A stretch of DNA of 64,000 nucleotides from Sebastes aleutianus (lineage: Eukaryota; Chordata; Actinopteri; Perciformes; Sebastidae). How positions within the stretch are numbered: the first letter of the stretch is position 1; every line of letters begins with the position of its first letter. This document shows positions 1 to 21,560 of the stretch, piece after piece. The notes beneath the pieces were generated by a model. The model saw nothing but the letters and a program-made list of their open reading frames with translations. It ran no database searches and was not told where the DNA came from. Position numbers and translations under genes: made by a program. The stretch covers positions 17,785,629 through 17,849,628 of the forward strand of contig CAKAKS010000032.1 in assembly GCA_916700875.1 (NCBI GenBank). The letters are read 5' to 3'.

Positions 1-3000
1 GCATTAAAGTTCCAGAAGGAAGAGGAAAAAAAAGCTGTTCCTCTGATGCTATTAATTAGCAGTGCTCTATAGCTCTCAGCTTTTTGAAGCTCTCCATCTC
101 CTTTTGTTTCACCCTCTCCTTTCTTTTTTTTTTTTTTTTTTGTTCGTGCGGCCTTCGTTATTGACTTTTCAATTTTCCCCTCACATCCACCCCCTTGCAC
201 TAGCCGTAGCACCGGCGCTTCGGCAGCGGTGCCCAGCCCGACAATACCCCCAAGCCCACTCTCCGAGACGCTGGCTGGGGAGCCCGGAGAGCCGGGCCAG
301 CCCTACAGCTCCCACCAGCCCACCACTCGCTCCCCACGAGACCAAAATCAAAGAGAGAGGCCCTTAAAATATAACCATGGGTATAATGAGGGTGCTCCAA
401 AGAACAATAAGCATATACACCAAAGGAGAAAGGAGAGTAGGAGTACAAAAGAAAAAAGAGGGAGAAAACTATAGGAATGCTGGCCTGAAAGTGTTCTTGA
501 GACGTGCACAACAGAGGAGAAGATACTGTGATACTGTGCTTTGGGAGAAAGGGCAAAGGGCCACAGCCAGTGGTGATGGTAGCCGGGGCCACGCATCTAT
601 CCGACCACGTATCTGAACCCAAAACAACAAGGGGGTCTGCCGCATGCCTCTGGAGCCGAAGGGAGCCAAAGGGAGCACGACTAATTTCTGCACAACAATA
701 GGCCTGGATGGGCGTCCACACAATGGCAGGTGCTTTGAATAGCAGCAGGGCCCTTGCAGCAGGGATCTTCTCCTCTCTCACTCCGAGGGCTTGGGCTCTG
801 GCTTGTGTAACCTTTCATTTTCAACCGGGCTTCCTTTTGACTCATAAAGGATGAAAATGATCTCATGGGGGAGATGGGAGGGGGGCAAAGGAGTAAGAGA
901 CAGCCAGGCCTGTGAGGCACAGATCAAGTCTGTCTGTGGTTTCTGTTGCATGTTATCTGCATCTCTGTTGCTTTTTCATTTCTCTCTCACTCTTTATATT
1001 TACAGTATCTCTTTCTGTCTCTTTTGCTTGTCTCACTCTTTTTTTTTTTTTTCCACCTCGTTTTTTTCCATCGACTGTTGTGTTGTTATTTGGTGTTTGT
1101 TGTGCTGCTGCTGGGCTGTCCTGTAGGCCATGATGCAGCGGGTAAAGGCAGTTTTCCCCCCACCTTAAGAGCATTCTTTCCGGGGTCACAAGGTCAGGCT
1201 TCACAGATGTCTCCTGCAGACACTCAGTTGTCTAAGGACTGCATCCCTGGGAGTAAGCATTCGTACTAAACAATGCAGCTTTTCCCCCTTCTCACTTTGG
1301 AAAATGTTAAATGTTTTTCTTTTTGTCTCGCTTTTTTTTCTACCTCTCCGTTTTCATTGTTTTATTTTTGAATGAAGCTATGGCGTGAGTGCAATTTTTT
1401 CCGAGGTGGTGTTTTTTTTTGTGTTTAGATAATGAGGGCAAGCACTGGTTATCACAAGATAGTGGTGTTTTCTGGCTGCTTTCATTCTTTTAAACACTCC
1501 CCGTCTCCCTAAGTTTCCTGCAATTGTTCTAATGGGGCCTTAGTCATCCTTGCCTGATGGCGGAGGGAAAGATGCTTTTAAAAGGTCTTTTTCTTCTCTC
1601 AGTGTGTGTTGCCAGGAGAGAAAAAATGAAAACATGTAGTAACTGTCCAGAAATCCACACTGAGAGACAGATACAAGAAGCCCTTGAGTAAGCAGGGCAG
1701 AGGCCAAACAAAGAGCGACCCTAAATGAACAGAACAGACAATATTTGAACTAGAACATCTCTGCGTTGCCTCAATCTCAACAAAAATTGTATAGAAGAGG
1801 ATTCCTGTGCCAAATGGCTTTCATTAAAAAGAAATCAGCTTCTGCCTTTTTTTTTTTAGGGGGCGGAGCGTGACACTGGTAAAAGAGAGGAGATTGCAGC
1901 ATTTAACATGCAAGTTCTGCCTCAGAACATGGGAAAGTGTGTAATTGGAACAACATTTTTAAAAAATCCAGGCACCGTGCTATCCCTGAATATCTTACTC
2001 CTTTTCATCTCGCTTCCCCTTGTTCCTTTTTCTCTTCCTTCGTTTGATATGGTGTTTGCTTGCTTCCCCCTCCAAACATTCTCTCTGTATTCTGCAAATT
2101 GATAACCCTCTAAATGAATTATGGTAAATGCATAATGAAGGTTTTCTCAGCCTCAGCCCTGCAGCCAGCCAGGATGGAGCATCTCGTTTGGCATGTTTGA
2201 TTCGTTTTGTTGCGCATTTAGCCCCAGTGTTCCTTCAGAGTCTTCACTGCTTGGGGCATGTAAATAAGAAATTATCCTTGCTGACTAACATGGCTAATAC
2301 CTCCTCTGGGGTAATCAAAAATTATTAGATGCTCGCTTCCAATAAACATTAGGGCTCATGGCACTAACCGCTGTCGGATCGCTCACCTCCGCCTGCTCCC
2401 CAATAGCCATAAAATGGGTGAACAAAAGTGATCAGGTGTGGAAAAAGCACTCTGGCTACGTGGAAACTGAGAGACCGCGGGACTGCTATTATGCCTAAAA
2501 AAGCAGCCCTTGGCTTTAAGAGTCATTAAAGCATGTACTAGAGTGGGAATCAGACTAGAAAATGAGCTTATCTTGCATAATGCCCTCAAAAGCTTTGCAT
2601 AAACGTGAAAGATGTTCGCGTGAAAATCAGCGGCAGAGAGGAAGAACTCGGATTGTAACACACTTCCTTTATCATCCTCCCACTCTCTTGGATGGTGGCA
2701 GCATGGTTAAAGCACTACCTGTAGGGTATAGCTGCTCTGCTCCGTTCCAAATACGCTTCAGTGTGTAAACCCTGGTTTACACAAGAGAAAACCACACAGC
2801 AAGTGAACAAGCTATAGCCGGCCTTGCTAAGCCACTCGACTCAACCGCTCGCTGTCTTTTGGGAGGGACCTTCACTGTGATGTGGGGTTCGGATATTAGG
2901 GGGAGGAGAATTGGGAGGGTGGGGGTGGTGGAGGAGATTAAAGAGCCAAGGGAGGCAGAAGAAAGGAAGGAAAGTAAAAGAGCACAAGGCCCATTGGTCA

Positions 3001-4316
3001 AACACAAAGGGCGAGAGAGGGAAAGGACATTTGAAGTCAGGGTTAAACTCCAAATAAGCACACCTTAAACGAGCCTGTGTAAGCTGGCAGTCAGGGTTTT
3101 TGGACTTTCCCTGCAGGTGTGCCTTTGACAGACTTGGCCTCCATAACCTCTCTCTGATCTAGAAAGGGGCCCGGGGTTGGACACAGAAGAAAAACCGGTG
3201 GCATCTTGCTGCCTCTGCCTCCCATTCTATTACATTCACGCACGCATGCTTACACTCTCTGTAAACACACACAAACACACTGCCAGACAAGGGGGGAAAA
3301 CAAATCTGGTGAGGACTAGAGCAATTGGATTATCACCTCTTAAGGGTGACTTCTTGGCTGACCCCCTTCAGGCTAGCCTGCTGAAACAAGACGGAAAATT
3401 TCCTGGGAAAACACTCTCCCTTTAAAGAACTGAAGCACTGTCATCCCTGTGAAAATACAGCGGCGGCAGCATTAATGGACGTGGAAATGCCCTTTGGGGC
3501 ACGCGCTCAAATCCCTTTTAGCCATATTACATCAGACCCCTGTGCACTCCTCATCATCACCGCATGCACTGGAGTAATCAGCAGAGGAACATGGGTGTGT
3601 AAACCCACTCTATAATGAACTGATACAACAGCACTCGCTCTTTGTTTTTGGCCCAAGCCTTTGGGTAAAAGAGAGAGAAAGTCACTCCCCTCCTTTTACT
3701 GTAGTTCAATCACGATTACTTCCCTGCAACACATTTTTCCTTTCTGCTTTTTAATTATGTTCAACTCACTCCCAGATAAGCTGGTCTTCATCTACTTCTC
3801 AGAGAAAGAGAAGAAAAGAAAGAAGAAAAAAAAAACGTCTCCCCCAAGCTTTCCCCTTAATGGCGCAAAACAGACATTCTCCTCAGCTGCTGTCAGAATA
3901 ATCTGGGTAATTTTTTCCCTATGTTCTCCAAACATTAGTTTGCACATTAGGCTGACCCAGTTAATGTGCCTTTCCTGCTGTGTAGGACCCAGATCCTCGG
4001 CCGAGCTGGGTTGGGCCGGGTCGCGCCGGGGGCCTGTTCATGATTATGGACCAGAGGGACCAGGCCCCAGCCAGAGCCGAGAGAGAGGAGTGGAAAGAAG
4101 GAGACGATAAGAGGAGTTGAGCTGCAGTGTGGACGGAGTGGTGGTGATGTTGTGGGTAGAGGACTATGTTACTGGAAGTGGAGCTGACTCTACTGGCAGC
4201 CCGCATCCTTTTACAGTTCCTTTTGCTTTTCGCTGTTTTCACGTGTTTTTCTTTTCTCTCACGATCTATACACTCTAAGAACGTAACACGGGGTCAGGAG
4301 AAACACAGAGAGACAT

Positions 4317-4625
4317 AAAAAAAGGAAGAGAGAGAGAGAGAGTGAGAGAAAGAGAGAGAGAGCGGAAGGGAGGAAGGAAGGAGGGAGCTGAGGGAGCTGA
4401 TCATTCTCTTTAATCACATTTTGGATGAGGGCCAGGTAGTCTGCGGTACCGAGAGCGAGACAGAGAGGGGTGAGAGAGGAGAGGAGTGTGAGGGAGATGG
4501 TGAGAGAGGGAGGAGGGGGGGTGGGAGAAAGAGAGGTAGAGATGGAGGAATAAATGGAAAGAGAAGGGAGGGAGAGGATGAGAAAGGGACTTATGGAGAG
4601 AGAGGGAGAGAGGGGATGAGCCTGA
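4317..4625. repeat. polypurine tract (GA/GGA rich)
   Basis: The plus strand is nearly all G and A over 4317-4395 and again over 4450-4625, with few pyrimidine breaks. It includes GA runs, GGAA/GGGA units and a G7 run near 4515. Such tracts can form triplex DNA. A TG repeat of about 26 bp follows at 4704-4729. Confidence 0.85.
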
Positions 4626-5215
4626 GAGCAGAGCCCCTTGAAACAGCTTGAAGTGCAGCGGCGCTTAAGCAAGAGTGCACATATGCCCACACATACCATG
4701 TCTATGTGTGTGTGTGTGTGTGTGTGTGTATGCAGGGGAGAGTGACAGCCGTTCCCGTAAATGCCCGCGAATGCTGAATCCAGCAAGAATCTGGTGTTAG
4801 AGCAGAGGCGGGGAGAGATCCATTTTAAAACTATGTGCATTAACTATACTTTTCCCCATAGATTAAGCACTCCACATGAATAATTTAGCCTCTCTTATGC
4901 TAATGGGATCATGAAAGTATCCCCTCCGTACCGTGTTTTCTCCCCCTCCGCTGCAACTCCTCTCAGCTTTCAACAATGGCCCTGCCCCTTCCCAACAAAC
5001 CATCCGACAGACATGCTGCACTGTTTTCACAACAGACACCTGACTAACATGAGGCTGACATGTAGCGACAAGGATAACGTTGCACACAGGAGCTTGTTGA
5101 GAAACAGTGTTATCCTCATTAAGCAGGTATATCTTTAGCTTGTTTTCTGTTTAGGTGCAGTTCATGTGCCGCCACTGATGGCGAGATATTGCAAGTTCGG
5201 TTGAATGGCACTTGA

Positions 5216-6236
5216 GGCCTGTACTATGAAGCGGGATTTGGGATTAGCGAGGTAACTTCAGGTTTAACCCTGGGTTTTCAGTACTACGACTGCTGCACAC
5301 CTAACCTGCTTGAGATGTGTTCAAGATCAGTAAAAGCACCGCCTACTGACCAATTAAAGCTTGGTGCGTGGATAGTAAGATCATAATCCAGGCTAAAAGC
5401 AACAGTTTAAACAGCCAAACAATCGCCGACTGTGTGAAAGCATAAATTAACAGGCTTATAATATCACTGCCCCATCTGGAGCATCATAGATCTGACTATA
5501 ATTACATATGTGTATTAAATTAACGTGTTGATTAGATGTGTTAAATGGCATGTATGACAGCATTTTAGTGTTATTCTTTCAGCTGCAACCCCCGACGGTG
5601 TGAAACAGACTTGGGAGCAAATAAAAAATAAATATCAGAACATAATTCAAAGCGGTAAACTGGCTTACTTTCATGTTTTATAATAATCTTGTATAATCTT
5701 ATATCCCGTAAGGCGGAAATTGTCATACACGTCAAACGTCATACACATCACTATGGAAAGTATCTTCTATCCTATCCTATAAGAATACATCTAAGCAACA
5801 CATTATCTTAACTGAATACACAAAGTAATGCTCTAGACGGGACAGTGATATTGTCAGTCTGTTAATTTACGCATTCACAGTCTGCGATTTTTTTGCCAGC
5901 TGTCCTTCCTGCATTTGGCAACTGTGTTACTTTTAGTTTGGATTATGTGTTTAACTTCTTCGCATCTGTCTAATATTATAGTTTGCTCTTCCCTTTGTAA
6001 AATATGCAGCTCTGCTGACAGTAGACTTGTCCATATTTGTGATTGGTTATGTGCTGCAAACACCGCCCCTTTTATGTGAATGCGCTCACAGCCAGGTAGA
6101 GAAACCCTGGGTTGATTTACCGAGTTGATAACCAGCGTCGTAGGACCGCTCAGCATGATCGCGGTTGTTAGGGTTAGTTAAGCCAGATAACGCGAAGATA
6201 CTCTATGTGAAGGGTATGTTGAACTCGCTTCAGGCC
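5216..6236. mobile_element. Harbinger-like element in inverted arrangement
   Basis: The element begins GGCCTGTACTATGAAGCGGG and its other end, read inward on the minus strand, begins GGCCTGAAGCGAG. Inside, 5421-5492 on the plus strand matches about 5833-5905 on the minus strand (shared TAAATTAACAG and AATATCACTG), so two arms face each other. The minus arm encodes CEEVKHIIQTKSNT and CRKDSWQK; the plus arm encodes VKQTWEQIKNKYQNIIQ. Both fit the Myb/SANT-like accessory protein of PIF/Harbinger transposons. All frames are broken and no transposase is seen. I recognise the ends as a repeat common in fish. Confidence 0.5.
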
Positions 6237-6659
6237 TCTGGTGTAATGTGTATGTGCATCGCTGTTGCTACTGAGCTGGTTTTGTAAGTGGCTACTCCTC
6301 CTTACACTTTCTGCTTCTCTGTGTTTTCTTTCGAGAGGGGGAAGTGGACGTATCCTGTGTGTTTATGTGTTTCTTTGGCCGTTTTTTTTTTTTTTTTTTC
6401 AACCTCTGCCATCACACACTAAAATATACCCGAGCACACATTTACAACACGTACACACCCTTGTTGCTTCGGCATTGTGTTGTGGTGAGGTGGGGGCCAC
6501 TGTGTGAAAATTATCAGTGCTCCAACAGCTGGGAGTGAGAGCCATGAAACAGCAGGGCTTGGGTCTGCTTTATTGTTTATCTGTTGTTTATGGGCCAGTG
6601 TTCAGCTTTAATTACTACACTAAATTAAACTCTAACAGGCACTTAGAGAGAACCAGCTA

Positions 6660-6830
<171 letters not shown>

Positions 6831-8455
6831 CTATATATATTTTCTATACACCTCGCTGATCACTCCAGAGCTGGAGTACTAAAACGCAACAAGGCTTCCA
6901 TCTTGCGTTTAGCACAGACTCTGCTGATCTTTCTGTTGTGGTTTTCTTTCTTTCTCATCTCATTTTTGGCTCTTCTTGAGCCTTTAAGTGTAGCTGTAAA
7001 AAAAACAGCAAAGCCAAAGGTCTGGAAAATGCCAGATTCAACAGGCCTCGTGCATGCTGGGACTCTCTGGGCAGACACGAAGAGTCGTGTCCCCACCAGG
7101 AATGACCCCCCTCTGGTGAGCTCAACCACAAAGACCTTGCTGAGTGGGGCCCCCGGCCAGGGCCGAGGGAGCTCACCACACTCCCCACGTGCACACACGC
7201 ACACACACAAATGCACCACAATACCATCAAGCGCAGCATGCTCCCTTGGAGCCGAACACTCAAGCTCTCCCTCTCTTCCTCCCTTTCTCTCCATCTCTGC
7301 CTCTCTCGGTCTCTCTGGGGAGTCCGTCTATCCGCAGAGCGTGGGGATTGTTCAATTGCTGAGAAAATGTACAAAATGCTTTCTCCTCTCTTCTGTTGAG
7401 CCTTTTCCATCTACAGTAGAATTGTACAGAAAGCGCCTTTGCTCGCCACTCAAGATGTCAACGTGGATTTTGGTCTTCATGCATAGCTAATAATTACAAG
7501 TGTGGACTGGAGCTGAGGCACACATAACACACACACTCAGACACACACTTATACAGCAAGAGGGGGAAAACGTTACCTACCGTGCTGAATCAGTGTTGGG
7601 GATTTACAGTTCATGACTGAGTGACTCTACTGTGTTTGGTGTGGGCAAACATGCAGAGTATGTCATCACAGTGCTCCATCACACTTTGGGTGTTTTAACA
7701 TATTACGGACACCTGCTTTGGAAAGGAGTGCTATCTTAAGGCACGCACATTCATCAAGTTTAACTCCCTGCAACTGATGTCTCTGATGTTTCTAGATAAG
7801 CTTGGAGGAGCTCCAAAGGACTGTTAATCAAAATGATGTGCAAAGGAGCCAATGGAGTTATTGTGCGTTACCTCCTGAACCGTCTCCCGTATAAATCGCT
7901 GGTGTTTGTTTATCTAGCGAGGAACATAGGGAGTCACTCTCTAAGAGTCAGTAAGTGAGAGTGCAGAATTTGCCCTGAGGGTGATCATTCATATTTTTAC
8001 TTTTTTTGGAGGGAAATTCAGAGAAAAAGGGAAAAAAGAGCGCAGAGGGGGGGGTGGGGAGAGGTTACAGATCTGAGCATTGTACCGAAACCTTTTTCAT
8101 ATGTGTCAGAACCTTAACTGGCAATCTTTACTCACAGCTATGAGCATGCTTCACCTTGGTTTACTGCTTGACAATAAATTATTCCACAAGAGAGGCAATA
8201 CATATTTGTGCACTTGTTAAATTGTTTTTTGGCTCGAGTTCAGAGAAATGCTCAATGCTGAGATACAAGCCGGAGATTTGTGGAAGTGAATTCTGCTCAC
8301 AGCAACCATGTATGAGTCTTGTATGCACTGTATATACAGTACTTAAAAAAGAAATGTATACGAGTGATGCTGAGCTTCATTTTTTCTGTACATCCCCTAA
8401 CATCAGCCAAAAGGGAAAGAAAGAAACAAGTTTAAAACTTTTTACTCTACAAAAC

Positions 8456-9025
8456 TAAGGCTGTCAAAGTTAATGTGATAATAATGCATTAACACAAATT
8501 TGTTTTAACGCCACTAATTTCTTTAATGCAATAACATAAATGAGAAAGATGAATAAAATACTGATATCATGTGAAACTAGAAAACCTAAGGAATCCATTG
8601 GTACCAGCCATGTCATACTAGCTTGTCGCGAAGAGACTAAATAACGCTTCAAATCACATGCAGTTTGGGGCAAGTCATAGTCAAGTCAGCACACTGACAC
8701 ACTGACAGCTGTTGTTGCCTGTTGGGCTTTAGTTTGTCATGTTATGATTTGAGCATATATTTATTTTTATGCTAAATGCAGTACCTGTGAGGGTTTCTGG
8801 ACAATATTTGTCATTGTTTTGTGCTGTTAATTGATTTCCAATAATAAATATATACATACATTTGCATAAAGTGAGCATATTTGCCCACGCCCATGTTGAT
8901 AAGAGTATTAAACACTTGACAAATCTCCCTTTAAGTTACATTTTGAACGCATAAAAATGTGCGATTAACTATGGACGATCATGCGATTAATCGCGATTTC
9001 ATATTTTAATCAATTGACAGCCCTA
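8456..9025. mobile_element. hAT-like non-autonomous element (family 1, copy 1)
   Basis: Ends are TAAGGCTGTCAA and, inward from the other side, TAGGGCTGTCAATTGATTAA. The flanking 8-mers TACAAAAC and TTCAATAC match at six of eight positions, which fits a decayed hAT-type target duplication. A second copy is at 61603-62205. Both share CTGTGAGGGTTTCTGGA and TTTGCATAAAG. No coding capacity remains. Confidence 0.7.
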
Positions 9026-11546
9026 TTCAATACACTTGGTCACTGTGAGACATGCTTCACCATTTTTGGGAGTAATGGAGTGGAGTCACATATTCAACAC
9101 AGGGGATGCTTCTGGATCAATTTTCGAGTTAAATGTTTTTCAAGCCACAGGCACACATACAACACACCTTTCAAGATGGAAGATGGCGGAAGAAAGTTGA
9201 TGTTTTTCTTGGCAGCTGAAACCAAAAAAGCACTGTGGGTCTCACGCACTCTTTCTCCCTCGCTCCCATCTTATTCTGTCTTCCTCAACTGATCCACATC
9301 GTCACCCCTTTTAACAGGGGCCAAGCTGTTAAAGACCCCATTACTGAAGTGAAGCACACATTTCACATTTTCTCTGTGGACTCTGAGAGTGTGGACTACA
9401 AATTTTATGTGGAAATGTATTGAGATAGGAGGCGAGTTCATGCGTGGTGTGGAGTGGAGGAGAGGAGGAGAGGAGGGAGGGGGGGAAAGGTGGAGAGGTT
9501 GTGGAGAGAAGGCTGTGTCAGAATGGGAAGGGCCAGAGTCGGGAGTCGGCGAGCGCTTCAAGCGTTAACGTAATTGCAAGAATGTGAAAAATGAGGCGGC
9601 GGGGCTCCCGAGCGGAGCGAAAGGTCAGAGCATGCCTCACACAAAACAACTGGCTGGAGGACGGCCTCATTAGACCATTAAATCAGCTGCCCTCTCTCTC
9701 TCTGTTTCCTCGCTCTGCATACTTTTTCACCTTTTCTACTCTTTCACCTCTGTACTTCAACGTGCTTCGCCTTCTTTTAAATCTCTGCATCCATTCTATG
9801 CTGCTTGCTTTGTTTTTTACCATGAAACACCTAGCATTTAGCACTCTTCAGCGTGGGTCAGGCTCTGGCCCTGATCTAGTCCAGGCCTATCTTGGCCCCA
9901 TGTGCGGTGCTGTACCGTAACTGTCTTTGGCCCGTATTGATCCGCTGTTACTGGATACGGTGGGGAGAGGAGTCGATAAGTGCTCTGTGGATTACAGGTC
10001 ACTTGTACTTATGTGTGTAAGATAATCAATAGGCAGTGCATTTCTTTCTCTCATCCCCCCTCCCTCCTCTCTCTGTTGTTCCTGCAGTCTTCCTCTCCCA
10101 TGCTACTTGCAAAGATGAGTGCAAAAACTCCACCTATGCTCTGTCTTCTGACCTGCAAACATACAGTAATATTATTACTTCCATATCCAACACCTGCTTT
10201 GCTGCCATTTCTCTTTTTCTGTAACTGTTCCTTTGCTCAAGCAAAAGCAGAATCATCCCTATCAAGATCAACTAAGTGTCATATTATAATCCCATTCCTT
10301 CTTATACTGTCAAGCAGACATATCCTGTTGCTTAGCCGAGGCCCAGCTATCATCAACTAGCCTGTGATCCAACTAGTCCTGACACAGCCAACCACAGAGG
10401 TCTGCTGCGGCCCTCGGTCTGTGGTCAGTAATGGTTCAACTGCTGCTTCTTGTCTGAAGAGGAGAAAAATGATTTCAAAACGGCCCCACCACAGACACAC
10501 ATCCCATCGATACATCTGATCGCTTATCGGCAAAACGATAGCCTCGAAACGGGACGCGGCAAGCGGCTTCACTTCGCTCTGTGAGCGAGCTGTTGCAAGT
10601 GTGTGGATCGGAGTGTTTGAGCGTATTTGTGTGTGTGTAGAGATGGTGTGATGAAATTTCATGCAAAACCGTGGACACTGCCAGAGGGCACACACACACG
10701 GCTACAGAAAGAGACCCTCACACACACACACACACACACTCAGTGAAAGGAGATCTTGGTGCATTCAAAACAAGGGGAAGGCAGGACAAGGAAAGGCCGG
10801 GAGCTCATCATCTGTTCTCTTGGTTCAGGCAGCATTTAATACACAATTTTAACCTCACAATGTTTTGATGCTCTTCCTCACCTCCAAAATTCAACTATAT
10901 ATGCTTTTGATAATTCACATGTCAAATTTGATGCAGACCGTGACATAAAAATACACATAGCTGTGACTTGTGCAAGCGATCTGTAATAATTTCAAATACA
11001 CTTGTTTTGAAATGCATTATTACTGTTTGGCAGGTCGTGTGCTAGATAACAGAAGGCTCACTGAGACTGTTGTGTGAGCAAAGTTAATATGATTTAAATG
11101 CAAGCAAGAACTGGCAGAAATATAGTATTAATCACCGGCTTTTGTTCAGCTCTCTAAATAGCAACATTTTTGGAAAGCCCCTTTACTAGGTTGGTGCATT
11201 ACAGTGGCTTGCTGCTTGCATTTGAGTGTAACAGTGGATAAGCTTGTTCATTTTTAGGTGTGACTACGTGTTTACATGGACGCCAGTCAAAAAGCGGGAT
11301 AATCCAGTGTACAAAAGGAGGGACTGGGACATGTGTGTATAGAGAGATGTGCCACCTATTCACTGTAGATCTCACATTATAGACGGGGTTAAAGTGAAGT
11401 GTTGGCAACTCTACCCATGCATGATGATTAATATGTCCCGCATGGACCTGTGCATGTATCTATGGGTGTTTATGTGTTATTGCTTGAATGCACAAGTGCT
11501 TGCATGTATATATGAGTATGCATGCCCGTTTTCTGTGCTGGCTCAC

Positions 11547-11661
11547 CTTGTTCGCTGCTGTTGTCGCCGCTCTGTGAAGCGTGTCCCCCGCTGGAGGGCC
11601 CCGGTGTGCCGGCTGAGTGTGTGGAGGTGGCGTCATCATGGTCTCTCCAGGAAGCTGGGTT
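11547..11661 (-). CDS. meis2: meis2 exon 7 (residues 211-249, Ser/Gly-rich linker)
   Basis: This exon is 115 bp and encodes NPASWRDHDDATSTHSAGTP, then GPSSGGHASQSGDNSSEQ, plus the first base of the next Gly codon (phase 1 end). The acceptor is CCTCAG and the donor GTGAGC. It is the disordered Ser/Gly-rich linker before the homeodomain, and MEIS2-type in sequence. It is the last exon in the window, so any complete transcript continues beyond position 1. Confidence 0.96.
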
Positions 11662-20195
<8,534 letters not shown>

Positions 20196-20688
20196 CTAGG
20201 AGGGAAAAAAAGCACCTTTTTGTCAGGATGGATGTAAGGAAACGCTTTGAGCCATAGTCCAAGAATAACTCCAATTAAAAGGGCATTATTGTTATTATAG
20301 GCATCGAGGAAACAATAGCAGAAATTGTTGCAGAGCTTATTATTCTCCTGAGACTGGAGCAACAAGTTGAACGACACAAAAAAAAAATAAACAGCACGCC
20401 AGTATAAGCTGTGGGAATAATGAGCAGTTGGAACTAAATCTGCAGGATCGATAACAATGTGCAACGTGCGCAAAAGAGGCTGCAGCATATTTTATCAATA
20501 GAAGCACAGAAATAGTTGGCTAAATAAGATAGCATATTTTATGAAAATGAAACTCAAATGCATGCCGGTTTATTTTTTAAATATCTGCACTGAATATTGA
20601 TGCACTTTTTTTTTATAATATCAATTGCATTGAAATACAGGATGTTTGTGCAGGTGGCATCTAAAACATAAGGATTTATAATATTTAC
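20196..20688 (-). other. meis2: meis2 intron 5
   Basis: This short intron (493 bp) lies between exons 5 and 6. The donor is GTAAAT and the acceptor CCTAG. I see no element or second gene in it. Confidence 0.9.
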
Positions 20689-20739
20689 CTTTTCTAATTC
20701 CAAGAGGTGAAACCGTAATACTTGTATGGCTTGTATCAT
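20689..20739 (-). CDS. meis2: meis2 exon 5 (residues 144-160)
   Basis: This is a 51-bp exon encoding MIQAIQVLRFHLLELEK in phase 0 at both ends. The acceptor is CCCCAG and the donor GTAAAT. It forms the start of the second MEINOX helical block, a leucine-rich amphipathic segment used in PBX binding (family knowledge). Confidence 0.95.
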
Positions 20740-21130
20740 CTGGGGAAAAAAGTGAAAATATACACAGTTTACATCACAAAAAATTACATTATTATTTTTT
20801 TTTTTACACTTGTACAGTATTATTACTACAGCCAGCAAGAGAAAAATATTTTTTAGCTGTATTTCACAATGGTCATCACACACTGGTCAGTTATAGATGT
20901 GAAGAACTGAGCATTGACAGCAGCAAATGTGGTCAAACATGAGCTTCACTTTTAAAACTGTTCTGACATCTGTGCGGAAGTTTAAATCATATGTTGACTG
21001 TGTGTGTGATGTGATGCTCCAGAGGATCCACAAAAAAGCAGGCAGAGGAGAACCGCACCGAGGCGGCGATTATTATTGAGAGACAAACAAGAGAGAGAGA
21101 GAGAAGGTCAAAAAAGTGTGCTTTGCTTAC
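20740..21130 (-). other. meis2: meis2 intron 4
   Basis: A 391-bp intron between exons 4 and 5, with a GTAAGC donor and a CCCCAG acceptor. It contains a short GA run near 21091-21103 and nothing else recognisable. Confidence 0.9.
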
Positions 21131-21181
21131 CAAATTGTCCAACTCTGGATTTGATGAAAATAAAGGTTTTTCTGCTCGGAC
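21131..21181 (-). CDS. meis2: meis2 exon 4 (residues 127-143)
   Basis: This is a 51-bp microexon encoding VRAEKPLFSSNPELDNL in phase 0 at both ends. The acceptor is TTTTAG and the donor GTAAGC. It joins the two conserved helical blocks of the MEINOX domain. Its 17-codon length is the same as the next exon's. Because 51 bp is divisible by three, skipping it would keep the frame. Confidence 0.95.
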
Positions 21182-21418
21182 CTAAAAATAATAATGTCAA
21201 AGTTAGTTTGGCAATGAAATGTGGCGCAATGTGTGTATTTCTATCCTGAAACCTGATAATATTTGTTAATTCTGCAGTGACACACACTATTCATTAATCT
21301 TATCAGGAGAAAGTTTTATTGCAAAATAAAATAAAATAAATGTGAATCAGGCAGGAAACTATGCGCCATGACGCAGCCACAACATCCATTTTTTTTTTTT
21401 TAATATTTCGAAATTGAC

Positions 21419-21560
21419 CTGTTTGGCAAAGACTGCAATGTCCTCATTGAAGGAGTCTGAGGAGCAGACATCTCCGCCTGCTACGCCGGGCTCCCTCGGA
21501 GTACACGTCGCCAACTCGCACTTCTCAAAAACCAGCGCGAGCAGTGGGAATAAAGGGTGA
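21419..21560 (-). CDS. meis2: meis2 exon 3 (residues 79-126, MEINOX first half)
   Basis: This exon is 142 bp: one base completing Gly79, then 47 codons. It encodes HPLFPLLALVFEKCELATCT, then PREPGVAGGDVCSSDSFNED and IAVFAKQ. It is the first conserved block of the MEINOX domain, which binds PBX and contributes to nuclear retention of the complex (family knowledge). The acceptor is TTGCAG and the donor GTCAAT, which is weaker than consensus. DVCSSDSFNED carries the Asp that I associate with MEIS2; MEIS1 has Glu there. Confidence 0.96.

Noticed and set aside
4259..4840. 193-codon open frame on the minus strand
   Set aside because: It is made of Ser/Leu/Pro runs from the polypurine tract and the TG repeat; stops are avoided because of base composition, not coding.
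6903..7490. 195-codon open frame on the plus strand
   Set aside because: It overlaps CA and CT simple sequence, has an overlapping long frame on the other strand, and shows no family resemblance.
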